A stretch of DNA of 12,298 nucleotides, taken from assembly GCA_030591305.1 (NCBI GenBank), contig JAUVBI010000073.1, positions 1-12,298 of the forward strand, in the 5' to 3' direction. Made by a program: the position numbers and the translations under genes. Below, one piece after another: positions 1-7,783 of the stretch. The notes below the pieces were generated by a model. That model was given only the letters and a program-made list of their open reading frames with translations. It did no database searches and had not been told where the DNA came from. This DNA is from Pseudomonadota bacterium (lineage in GTDB: Bacteria > Pseudomonadota > Gammaproteobacteria > Pseudomonadales > Halieaceae). Within the stretch, counting starts at the first letter, position 1. Every line of letters begins with the position of its first letter.

Positions 1-74
1 ACTGGAATTGATGCGCCGTCTTCGGTAAAAACACGAGTCATACCAGACTTGCGACCGACTATACCTATAGTCAT
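1..74 (-). CDS. rplC: 50S ribosomal protein L3, N-terminal fragment
   Basis: This is the first 24 codons of ribosomal protein L3, cut by the window edge. The translation starts MTIGIVGRKSGMTRVF and continues TEDGASIPV, which matches the L3 N-terminus (E. coli MIGLVGKKVGMTRIFTEDG). L3 binds 23S rRNA early in 50S assembly and reaches the peptidyl transferase region. The ATG at 72-74 is preceded by a good ribosome-binding site (GAGAGG, about 8 bases upstream). It is the second gene of the S10 operon, 124 bases downstream of rpsJ, and that gap can form stem-loops. The identification is secure; everything beyond residue 24 lies outside the window. Confidence 0.95.
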   Translation of the reverse strand, partial: MTIGIVGRKSGMTRVFTEDGASIP

Positions 75-115
75 TTTGCTAACCTCTCAGTGTACGGGGC
101 TTTACCCTCTATGGC

Positions 116-176
116 CGCTCCCCGCTCTTGTAATTCGGGGAGCGTTACACGCTTTGCCCCCTGTGGGGAGCGAAGC
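116..176 (-). promoter_or_regulatory. Stem-loop region between rpsJ and rplC
   Basis: The 124-base rpsJ-rplC gap holds a perfect 9-bp inverted repeat (CGCTCCCCG at 116-124 and CGGGGAGCG at 136-144, 11-base loop). It also holds a second imperfect hairpin at 151-176 with a CCCC/GGGG core. In the minus-strand transcript CGCTCCCC occurs twice (165-172 and 137-144), and both copies could pair with the single CGGGGAGCG at 116-124, so two exclusive folds are possible. There is no T-run after the stem, so it does not look like an intrinsic terminator. The pairing is seen in the sequence; a role in rplC expression or mRNA stability is inference. Confidence 0.5.
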
Positions 177-198
177 AGGTCTTGATTACGAGTGATCG

Positions 199-510
199 TT
201 AACCAAGACTAATCTGTACTTCAACACCTGCTGCCAGGTCCAACTTCATCAAAGCGTCTACGGTTTTCTCCGTAGGCTCTACGATGTCCAGCAAACGCTT
301 GTGAGTACGAATTTCATACTGATCTCGTGCGTCCTTATTAACATGTGGAGAAATCAGTATCGTAAATTTCTCTTTCCGTGTGGGAAGAGGAATGGGACCC
401 TTAACCTGGGCACCGGTACGACGGGCTGTTTCCACAATCTCCTGAGTAGACGTATCTATCAGTCGATGATCAAACGCCTTGAGGCGAATTCGAATGCGTT
501 GACTCTGCAC
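199..510 (-). CDS. rpsJ: 30S ribosomal protein S10 (also NusE)
   Basis: S10 is a 30S head protein and, as NusE, partners NusB and NusG in antitermination and transcription-translation coupling. The 103-residue product has the family length and near-invariant blocks such as [44 protein letters not shown] and the C-terminus VEVQISLG. I place the start at GTG 508-510, giving (M)QSQRIRIRL, because this matches the normal N-terminus and has TGGAG about 9 bases upstream. An in-frame TTG five codons further up overlaps that ribosome-binding site and is unlikely to be used. It is the first gene of the S10 operon, driven by the promoter at 579-607 with a short leader of about 60 bases, and is followed by rplC. 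The function is certain. Confidence 0.97.
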   Translation of the reverse strand: MQSQRIRIRLKAFDHRLIDTSTQEIVETARRTGAQVKGPIPLPTRKEKFTILISPHVNKDARDQYEIRTHKRLLDIVEPTEKTVDALMKLDLAAGVEVQISLG

Positions 511-530
511 GTGATCAAACTCCAATCAAT

Positions 531-562
531 AAAAAAAACCAGAGGTCCGCATAGGGACCCCC
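531..562 (-). terminator. Terminator-like hairpin in the rpsJ leader (possible attenuator)
   Basis: In the rpsJ-sense transcript an 8-bp stem (555-562 with 541-548, loop of 6) is followed after two G residues by eight U residues (538-531). This places an intrinsic-terminator-like element only about 10 bases before the rpsJ ribosome-binding site. Two of the eight pairs are G-U in the minus-strand RNA and would be A-C mismatches in the opposite RNA, so the stem is orientation-specific. In E. coli the S10 leader is regulated by L4 through premature termination at a U-rich hairpin. This shorter leader could work in a similar way, but L4 control here is inference. Confidence 0.55.
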
Positions 563-578
563 TGAAAAAGGAACGCGA

Positions 579-607
579 ATTCTAATGATCGCCCCCCACT
601 CTGTCAA
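579..607 (-). promoter_or_regulatory. Sigma70-type promoter of the S10 operon
   Basis: On the minus strand TTGACA (602-607) and TAGAAT (579-584) are separated by exactly 17 bases, which is a consensus -35 and a five-of-six -10. AT-rich sequence (AAAATTAATACG) lies upstream and could act as an UP element. Transcription would start near 572 and give a leader of about 60 bases before rpsJ. The rpsL promoter at 7784-7812 has the same layout and the identical -10, suggesting one promoter class for both ribosomal operons. It was read by eye, but the match is strong. Confidence 0.8.
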
Positions 608-717
608 GCATGATTTCGTATTAATTTTGTGACTTTGGATAGTTGTTTTGGGGCGTGCTGCTAACGACACCCAATGCAGAGCATTACACCGTAATATTGA
701 TCTCGCACAGAGATTTT

Positions 718-746
718 TTGTCCAGTATCAATAAGATGAGTACTAT
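718..746 (+). promoter_or_regulatory. Candidate promoter of the antiporter gene
   Basis: TTGTCC (718-723) and TACTAT (741-746) are separated by 17 bases on the plus strand, four or five of six matches at each box. Transcription would start near 753, giving a leader of about 55 bases before the ATG at 808. It is divergent from the S10 promoter, with about 110 bases between the two -35 boxes. It is a plausible sigma70 promoter but weaker than the rpsJ one. Confidence 0.5.
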
Positions 747-807
747 GCAGGGCAGCGGGACTTAGCCCCAGTGCCCACAAGTTATTGACTACTAGGATCC
801 AATTTGC

Positions 808-2091
808 ATGGAAGACCTGACTTCACTGGCAATAATCTGGGCTGCGGTGTTCGTTGCACACTTTGCCGCTGCCAAAACCCGCCTGACGCCGGTACTGTGG
901 TTCCTGGCAATGGGGTCAATTCTGGTCAACCTGGGTATCCTGCCCGAGGAACCCGGCATATTTATCAAGGATTTTGCCGAAATTGGCATTATCGTCATTA
1001 TGTTTGCCCTGGGCTTCGAGGAAAACTCCAGTAATTTTGTGCGCAGCATCAAGCGCAGCTGGGGCATCGCGCTGTTTGGCGCCATCGCGCCCTTTATGGT
1101 CACCTATTACACCGCCATGTATTTCTGGGGCGATCACAACGGGGCCCTGATGTGCGCCCTGGCGATGACGGCCACGGCAGTATCGCTGACCATGGTCACC
1201 CTGCGCAGCGAGGGACTGCAGGGCACCCGGGTAGCCACCGGCATCATGACCTCCGCTGTACTGGACGACATAGCTTCATTGGCCCTGGTGGCGGTAATGG
1301 TGCCAATTGCCAGCGGCGATGCAATGATTTCCACCACCGGAATTGGTCTCATTTTGTTAAAAACAGTGGGGTTTTTCCTGCTGATCACCGTTATGGCCCT
1401 GTGGCTGTTCCCTATAGACTCCGGCCCGCTTAGCAAGATACCCCTATTGAAGAACTTCAACCTGCAGCGCCTCATCACCCTGCAAGGGGGGGAGCACTCC
1501 ACTCTGGCAGTATTGTTAATCGCTTTACTGGTTGCACTACTGGGCCACGAGTTCGGCTTTCACCCCGCAGTGGGGGCCTATATGGCGGGACTAATTCTCA
1601 AGGAGGAATTCTTTGCCTTCAATCACGAGACAGAAGGTAAAGAGAGCTCCGCATATGAAAGTACCCGCCTCGCCATAGACAATGTCGCCTTTTCCTGGAT
1701 TGGCCCGGTATTTTTTATCGTACTGGGAACCCGATTAATACTGGACGTCGACATCTTGTTGTCTGTAGTCAATGAAACGATTGTATTGACGGTGGGGCTG
1801 GTGGTTGGACAGGTATTGTCTGCCGGCCTCGCCGCCCGCTATACCGGAAAGTTTCTCTGGGCAGAGAGCTGGATGATAGGGCTGGGCATGCTGGGCAGGG
1901 CCGAACTGGCCTTTGTGGTAATGGATATCGCCTATACGCAAAATAATATTATCTCCGAGGAGATGTTCTATACCCTGATGTGTACCGCTTTCTGCCTGAA
2001 TATTGTTGTGCCGCTGTCAATACGGTGGTGGAAACCACACTATGACAAGCAAATGGCCGACGCCTTTAAAACCGGGGACAGACCCCAATAA
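808..2091 (+). CDS. CPA2-type cation/proton antiporter, membrane domain only
   Basis: The 427-residue polytopic inner-membrane protein has about 11-13 hydrophobic segments typical of the Na_H_Exchanger fold (KefB/NapA-like CPA2 family). Recognisable blocks are FALGFEE near 66-72, TATAVSLTM 121-129, the paired aspartates in VLDDIASL (D153-D154), GFHPAVGAYMAGLIL 250-264 and GRAELAFVV 363-371. An Asp-Asp pair in this helix is typical of electrogenic Na+/H+ antiporters, so sodium or potassium export driven by the proton gradient is likely; the cation cannot be read from sequence. No RCK/TrkA nucleotide-binding domain follows, unlike KefB/KefC. The start is ATG 808, with AGGA 10 bases upstream. 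The last codons lie inside the palindrome at 2063-2147, which supplies the tail KTGDRPQ and the TAA stop, so the original C-terminus was probably different. It faces the zinc-finger gene convergently across that palindrome. Confidence 0.88.
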   Translation: MEDLTSLAIIWAAVFVAHFAAAKTRLTPVLWFLAMGSILVNLGILPEEPGIFIKDFAEIGIIVIMFALGFEENSSNFVRSIKRSWGIALFGAIAPFMVTYYTAMYFWGDHNGALMCALAMTATAVSLTMVTLRSEGLQGTRVATGIMTSAVLDDIASLALVAVMVPIASGDAMISTTGIGLILLKTVGFFLLITVMALWLFPIDSGPLSKIPLLKNFNLQRLITLQGGEHSTLAVLLIALLVALLGHEFGFHPAVGAYMAGLILKEEFFAFNHETEGKESSAYESTRLAIDNVAFSWIGPVFFIVLGTRLILDVDILLSVVNETIVLTVGLVVGQVLSAGLAARYTGKFLWAESWMIGLGMLGRAELAFVVMDIAYTQNNIISEEMFYTLMCTAFCLNIVVPLSIRWWKPHYDKQMADAFKTGDRPQ

Positions 2092-2147
2092 TAAAACCGG
2101 GGACAGACCCCGGTTTTATTATTGGGGTCTGTCCCCGGTTTTAAAGG
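2063..2147. repeat. 85-bp perfect nested palindrome, REP-like, copy 1
   Basis: Two 40-base arms are exact reverse complements around a 5-base centre (ACAGA, 2103-2107). Each arm contains the unit GGGGACAGACCCC, itself a small hairpin, so the core motif appears three times: two direct and one inverted. A second palindrome at 3240-3312 has the same design. The left arm forms the last codons of the antiporter; the right arm ends three bases before the zinc-finger stop codon. Repetitive extragenic palindromes of this shape are often spread by RAYT (TnpA-REP) transposases in gammaproteobacteria. No such gene is in the window, so that origin is inferred. Confidence 0.9.
2087..2123. terminator. Bidirectional terminator in palindrome 1
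   Basis: The inner part of the palindrome is a stem of CCGGGG/CCCCGG with loop ACAGA, flanked by AATAATAAAA on one side and TTTTATTATT on the other. Read from either direction this gives a GC stem followed by a U-rich run, so it could end both the antiporter transcript and the convergent zinc-finger transcript. The U-run is interrupted (U4 then AUUAUU), so it may be less efficient than the one in palindrome 2. Confidence 0.65.
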
Positions 2148-2149
2148 TA

Positions 2150-2464
2150 CTATTCACTACAATCGACGCAACGGGTAGCCTCTGGAACGGCTTTCAGGCG
2201 CGCCTTGCCAATCTCCTCACCACAGCTCGCACAGACGCCATAGGAACCGGCCCCAATACGCTCGAGAGCAGCTTGTATGGCCAGGATTGACTGCTCAGTT
2301 TCATTGCCTATGGCATCAACTACCTCATCATTTTCCCGCTCCTGGGCCTGCTCGGCAGAATCGCCAGAGTGACCCTGGGTTACATCCCTCTTGATGCTGG
2401 CCAGCCTGTCCTGCATGCTTGCCAACCGTTGCTCAAGCTCATTCTTCATAATTGAATTGCCCAT
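2150..2464 (-). CDS. Small DksA/TraR-type C4 zinc-finger protein
   Basis: The 104-residue protein has an N-terminal coiled coil (about 6-70) and a C-terminal four-cysteine zinc finger: C78-x2-C81 and C99-x2-C102 in GSYGVCASCGEEIG and RCVDC. This is the DksA/TraR architecture in short form (E. coli DksA has 151 residues). Family members bind RNA polymerase through the secondary channel and modulate initiation, often with ppGpp. A D35-S-A-E38-Q-A40 stretch resembles the DxxDxA coiled-coil-tip signature of DksA, with Glu in place of the second Asp, so polymerase binding is plausible but unproven. The ATG at 2462-2464 is chosen because GGAGG lies about 8 bases upstream; an internal ATG (residue 6) has no such site. 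It lies 16 bases after ydcH, probably in the same transcript, and ends just outside palindrome 1. It is not the housekeeping dksA. Confidence 0.85.
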   Translation of the reverse strand: MGNSIMKNELEQRLASMQDRLASIKRDVTQGHSGDSAEQAQERENDEVVDAIGNETEQSILAIQAALERIGAGSYGVCASCGEEIGKARLKAVPEATRCVDCSE

Positions 2465-2480
2465 GGGTAGCCCCTCCGCT

Positions 2481-2720
2481 TCAGGCAGCGGTCATCATTT
2501 TGTACAGCTCATCCTTCAGGTGAACCCGCCGCAACTTGGCATCCTCTTCAGTGAGCGTGGCAACAGGCGTCACCTCGTTCTCCATGTTCTCGACACTGCG
2601 AGTTAATTTGTGATATTCATCGAACAGTTTACGAAAATGTGCACTACCCACTTTCAGTTCGTGGATTTTATCCTTCAATGCGGGAAATTCGTGAACGAGA
2701 TCATGATGTTCTACAGACAT
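2481..2720 (-). CDS. YdcH family (DUF465) small protein
   Basis: The 79-residue, charged, helical protein matches the YdcH/DUF465 family in length and pattern: HHDLVHEFP (5-13), HFRKLFDEYHKL (28-39), a short acidic linker around NMENEV, and RRVHLKDELYKMM near the C-terminus. The fold is expected to be an antiparallel helical hairpin in the cytoplasm; no biochemical role is established for the family that I know of. I choose ATG 2718-2720, which has AGGAG about 10 bases upstream. The open frame continues 30 codons further but that extension is hydrophobic, unlike the family, and has no ribosome-binding site. It is the first gene of a likely two-gene unit with the zinc-finger gene and is divergent from the TM2 gene. 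I could not find a convincing promoter in the 106-base gap to that gene. Confidence 0.85.
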   Translation of the reverse strand: MSVEHHDLVHEFPALKDKIHELKVGSAHFRKLFDEYHKLTRSVENMENEVTPVATLTEEDAKLRRVHLKDELYKMMTAA

Positions 2721-2826
2721 ATAATTACTACTCCTGAGTGGTCCAGTAAGGTACAGTGCCAGCTTAGCAAATGACCGCAGCAGGACCATGACGCAGGTCA
2801 GTAAAGTCATTCCCAGGAAGAAACTT

Positions 2827-3225
2827 ATGAGTAATGGGCAGAAAACACACTCGCTGCTAATCGGTTACCTGTTGTGGATTTTTGGTTTCATGGGCGCTCA
2901 CCGATTCTACTACGGCAAGCAAATTTCAGGTGCCATCTGGTTCTGCACGCTGGGCCTGTTCTTTGTAGGCTGGATTATTGACCTGTTCCTGATCCCCGCG
3001 ATGGACCGGGAAGCCGACTACCGCTTTGTACCCGGCCCGGTTGACTACGACCTGTCCTGGATACTGTTGACCTTCCTGGGCTTTTTCGGTATCCACCGCT
3101 TCTATATGGGCAAGGTATTCACCGGCTTGCTGTACCTGTTTACCATGGGCCTATTGGGCTTCGGCATTTTGTACGACTTCTTTACCCTGAATGAGCAGAT
3201 CTCGGAATTGAACGACGAGTATTAG
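2827..3225 (+). CDS. Membrane protein with two tandem TM2 domains
   Basis: The 132-residue protein consists of two TM2 units in tandem, each with two hydrophobic helices joined by the signature G-x-HRFYxGK: GAHRFYYGK at 23-31 and GIHRFYMGK at 88-96. Each unit ends with an aspartate in the second helix (IIDLF near 51-55, LYDFF near 116-119). The result should be four membrane helices with a hydrophilic linker (about 59-75, rich in D, E and R) and an acidic C-terminal tail. TM2 proteins have no clearly established bacterial function. I choose ATG 2827, which has AGGAAG 7 bases upstream and gives the usual short polar N-terminus; an in-frame ATG at 2788 has a poorly spaced site. It faces tuf convergently across the palindrome at 3240-3312, which begins 15 bases after the stop. 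Confidence 0.87.
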   Translation: MSNGQKTHSLLIGYLLWIFGFMGAHRFYYGKQISGAIWFCTLGLFFVGWIIDLFLIPAMDREADYRFVPGPVDYDLSWILLTFLGFFGIHRFYMGKVFTGLLYLFTMGLLGFGILYDFFTLNEQISELNDEY

Positions 3226-3239
3226 CGAGGTGTTTTCGA

Positions 3240-3312
3240 AAACCGGGGACAGACCCCAATAAAAAAACCGGGGACAGTCCCCGGTTTTTTTATTGGGGTC
3301 TGTCCCCGGTTT
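3240..3312. repeat. 73-bp perfect nested palindrome, REP-like, copy 2
   Basis: Two 36-base arms (3240-3275 and 3277-3312) are exact reverse complements around a single A at 3276. The design is the same as at 2063-2147: GGGGACAGACCCC outside, an AT-rich spacer, and a central CCGGGG stem. It differs in one spacer base, changed in both arms (AATAAAAAAA instead of AATAATAAAA), and in the centre (GGGGACAGTCCCC, itself a perfect palindrome). The right arm encodes the last six codons and stop of tuf. The left arm lies 15 bases after the TM2 gene. REP/RAYT origin is an inference. Confidence 0.9.
3261..3291. terminator. Strong bidirectional intrinsic terminator for TM2 gene and tuf
   Basis: CCGGGGA and TCCCCGG arms (3268-3284, 3-base loop) are flanked by A7 (3261-3267) and T7 (3285-3291). 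In both directions this reads as a compact GC stem followed by seven U residues, a textbook rho-independent terminator. The tuf stop codon (3290-3292) lies inside the A/T flank, so the hairpin follows the stop by only a few bases. It would end the str operon and the convergent TM2 transcript. Confidence 0.85.
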
Positions 3313-4540
3313 CAGCTTCTTCGAAGATGTTAGCAACCACGCCCGCGCCAACCGTACGGCCACCTTCGCGAATCGCAAAGCGCAGGCCTTCTTCCATCGC
3401 AATCGGTGCGATCAACGTCGCAACCATCTGCACGTTGTCACCTGGCATTACCATCTCAACGCCTTCGGGCAGCTCACAAGCACCGGTCACGTCCGTAGTA
3501 CGGAAGTAAAACTGCGGACGGTAGCCTTTAAAGAATGGTGTATGACGGCCACCTTCATCTTTGCTCAGGATATAAACCTCGGCCTCAAACTTGGTGTGCG
3601 GTTTAACCGAACCCGGATGAGCCAATACCTGGCCACGCTCTACGTCTTCACGCTTGGTACCGCGCAACAGAACACCCACGTTCTCGCCAGCACGACCTTC
3701 GTCAAGCAGCTTGCGGAACATTTCAACACCCGTACAGGTGGTCTTCTGGGTTTCCTTGATACCGATAATCTCGATTTCTTCGCCCACTTTGACAACACCG
3801 CGCTCAACACGACCGGTTACCACGGTGCCGCGGCCGGAGATTGAGAACACGTCCTCAACCGGCATCAGGAAGGGCTGGTCAATGGCACGCTCTGGCTGGG
3901 GGATGTAAGAGTCCAGGGTCTCTACCAGCAGCTTCACGGAAGAGGTACCCAGGCCGTTCTCGTCTTCGCCGTTCAGGGCCATCAGGGCAGAGCCACAGAT
4001 GATAGGTGTGTCGTCACCGGGGAAGTCGTACTGGTCCAGCAGCTCGCGCAGCTCCATTTCGACCAGTTCTTTCATCTCTTCGTATTCTTCAGAGTCTGCT
4101 CCGCCGCAATCTTCAGCCAGCAGGTCAGCCTTGTTCAGGTACACCACAATATAGGGTACGCCAACCTGACGCGACAGCAGGATGTGCTCACGGGTCTGGG
4201 GCATAGGGCCGTCGGTGGCACCACAAACCAGGATAGCACCGTCCATCTGGGCAGCACCGGTGATCATGTTCTTCACATAATCGGCGTGTCCCGGGCAGTC
4301 TACGTGGGCGTAGTGACGATCTGGGGATTCGTATTCAACATGAGACGTGGCAATAGTGATGCCGCGCTCGCGCTCTTCCGGTGCATTATCAATACCGTCA
4401 AAAGCAACAAATTCACCGCCCCACTCCTCGGCGCAAACACGAGTCAGTGCCGCTGTCAGCGTGGTCTTGCCGTGGTCAACGTGACCAATGGTGCCCACAT
4501 TGACGTGGGGCTTACTGCGTTCAAACTTTTCCTTTGCCAT
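3290..4540 (-). CDS. tuf: Elongation factor Tu with a repeat-derived C-terminal tail
   Basis: EF-Tu is the GTPase that brings aminoacyl-tRNA to the ribosomal A site. All three domains are present: GHVDHGKT (19-26), T62 of switch I, DCPGH (81-85, with catalytic His85), NKAD (136-139) and GSAL (183-186), then conserved domains II and III up to [10 protein letters not shown]. The product is 416 residues against about 394-397 in E. coli and Pseudomonas. The surplus comes from about 10 extra residues just after NKAD (around 141-150, including [11 protein letters not shown]) and about 9 at the C-terminus. The tail ends [10 protein letters not shown], and its last six codons and stop come from the palindrome at 3240-3312. 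I start at ATG 4538-4540 ([10 protein letters not shown]), with GAGG 9 bases upstream, not the in-frame TTG two codons earlier. It is the last gene of the str operon, 27 bases after fusA. Confidence 0.96.
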   Translation of the reverse strand: MAKEKFERSKPHVNVGTIGHVDHGKTTLTAALTRVCAEEWGGEFVAFDGIDNAPEERERGITIATSHVEYESPDRHYAHVDCPGHADYVKNMITGAAQMDGAILVCGATDGPMPQTREHILLSRQVGVPYIVVYLNKADLLAEDCGGADSEEYEEMKELVEMELRELLDQYDFPGDDTPIICGSALMALNGEDENGLGTSSVKLLVETLDSYIPQPERAIDQPFLMPVEDVFSISGRGTVVTGRVERGVVKVGEEIEIIGIKETQKTTCTGVEMFRKLLDEGRAGENVGVLLRGTKREDVERGQVLAHPGSVKPHTKFEAEVYILSKDEGGRHTPFFKGYRPQFYFRTTDVTGACELPEGVEMVMPGDNVQMVATLIAPIAMEEGLRFAIREGGRTVGAGVVANIFEEAETGDRPQ

Positions 4541-4567
4541 GATCAATCACCTCTGCGTGAGATTTAG

Positions 4568-6676
<2,109 letters not shown>

Positions 6677-6712
6677 GATTAAATCCTCAGCATTCGGTTG
6701 CAGGGCAACTGA

Positions 6713-7183
6713 TTAAAAACGGTAGTGAGAGAAAGCCTTGTTCGCTTCTGCCATACGGTGTACGTCTTCACGCTTCTTCACAGCGTTGCCCTTGCCTTGA
6801 GAGGCGTCGATAATCTCTCCGGCCAGACGTTGGCGCATGGACTTCTCACCGCGATTACGCGCGTATTCAACCAACCAGCGCATGGACAGCGCAATACGGC
6901 GGGAGGGGCGCACTTCGACCGGTACCTGGTAGGTGGCACCACCCACACGACGGGATTTTACTTCCACCATGGGTGCGATATTTTCCAATGCTTCGTCAAA
7001 AGCTTCTAAAGGATCTTTGTTCAGGCGCTCCTTCACAATATCCATAGCACCGTAAACGATGGTCTCTGCGACAGATTTTTTACCGGAAACCATGACATGG
7101 TTCATGAACTTTGCCAGTGTTACATTGCCGTACTTGGGATCTGGCAATACTTCACGCTTGGCGACTACTCGTCTTCTTGGCAT
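6713..7183 (-). CDS. rpsG: 30S ribosomal protein S7
   Basis: S7 is a primary 16S rRNA-binding protein that nucleates assembly of the 30S head and lines the E-site mRNA exit. The 156-residue product begins [20 protein letters not shown] and contains the family blocks [13 protein letters not shown] and [15 protein letters not shown], ending NKAFSHYRF. The start ATG 7181-7183 is preceded by GAGGGG about 8 bases upstream. In E. coli S7 represses its own translation by binding the rpsL-rpsG intercistronic mRNA; here that gap is 124 bases and contains possible stem-loops (see 7215-7291). The gene is intact and ordinary. Confidence 0.97.
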   Translation of the reverse strand: MPRRRVVAKREVLPDPKYGNVTLAKFMNHVMVSGKKSVAETIVYGAMDIVKERLNKDPLEAFDEALENIAPMVEVKSRRVGGATYQVPVEVRPSRRIALSMRWLVEYARNRGEKSMRQRLAGEIIDASQGKGNAVKKREDVHRMAEANKAFSHYRF

Positions 7184-7214
7184 TTTATGCCCCTCTATCT
7201 CTTCAGGTTAATCC

Positions 7215-7291
7215 GAACACTGTCCTGCCACAAAAGCGGGGGAGGCAGTGGTTCAGCCTTACTTACATTCGCTAGCTTTGAGCGCTTAGCG
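7215..7291 (-). promoter_or_regulatory. Possible S7 autoregulatory stem-loops between rpsL and rpsG
   Basis: Two hairpins can be drawn in the 124-base gap. One (7270-7291) has seven pairs, CGCTAGC against GC-TAGCG with one bulged base, and a 7-base loop. The second (7215-7254) has eight pairs, GAAC-ACTG against CAGT-GTTC with one bulged base. An alternative CTGCC/GGCAG pairing lies inside it. The position matches the E. coli S7 target in the str mRNA. I did not attempt a base-by-base match to that target, so the assignment rests on position and pairing potential. Confidence 0.4.
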
Positions 7292-7307
7292 TAACTTTTT
7301 GCCCGTC

Positions 7308-7697
<390 letters not shown>

Positions 7698-7783
7698 TTA
7701 GTCAAATTTCAAGGCCATCTGGCCATGTCCGTGCACCCATTAACGACAGGACGCACAGACTCCCCCCTAAAAGAGGAGGCGGC

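Noticed and set aside
301..585. A 94-codon plus-strand frame across the start of rpsJ
   Set aside because: Antisense to rpsJ and its leader; no family resemblance.
2003..2290. A small plus-strand frame running through palindrome 1
   Set aside because: It overlaps the antiporter end and the zinc-finger gene antisense; its central peptide is only the open frame of the palindrome. A similar minus-strand frame at 3151-3402 through palindrome 2 is rejected for the same reason.
2721..2810. A longer N-terminus for the YdcH protein, or a hydrophobic signal segment
   Set aside because: The extension (about 30 residues) is unlike the family, has no ribosome-binding site, and ATG 2720 has a well-placed AGGAG.
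2721..2826. Divergent promoters for ydcH and the TM2 gene
   Set aside because: Only poor matches were found (for example TTGCTA with TACTGG at 16 bases on the minus strand), not enough to annotate, although promoters must exist nearby.
526..3290. The island between rpsJ and tuf as a new defence or biosynthetic system
   Set aside because: It contains an antiporter, a DksA-like protein, a DUF465 protein and a TM2 protein with no nuclease, toxin, methylase, reverse transcriptase or biosynthetic enzyme; nothing supports a defence or metabolic system.
2063..3312. The repeated GGGGACAGACCCC units as a CRISPR array
   Set aside because: There are only two clusters of nested inverted copies about 1.1 kb apart, with genes between them and no regular unique spacers or cas genes.
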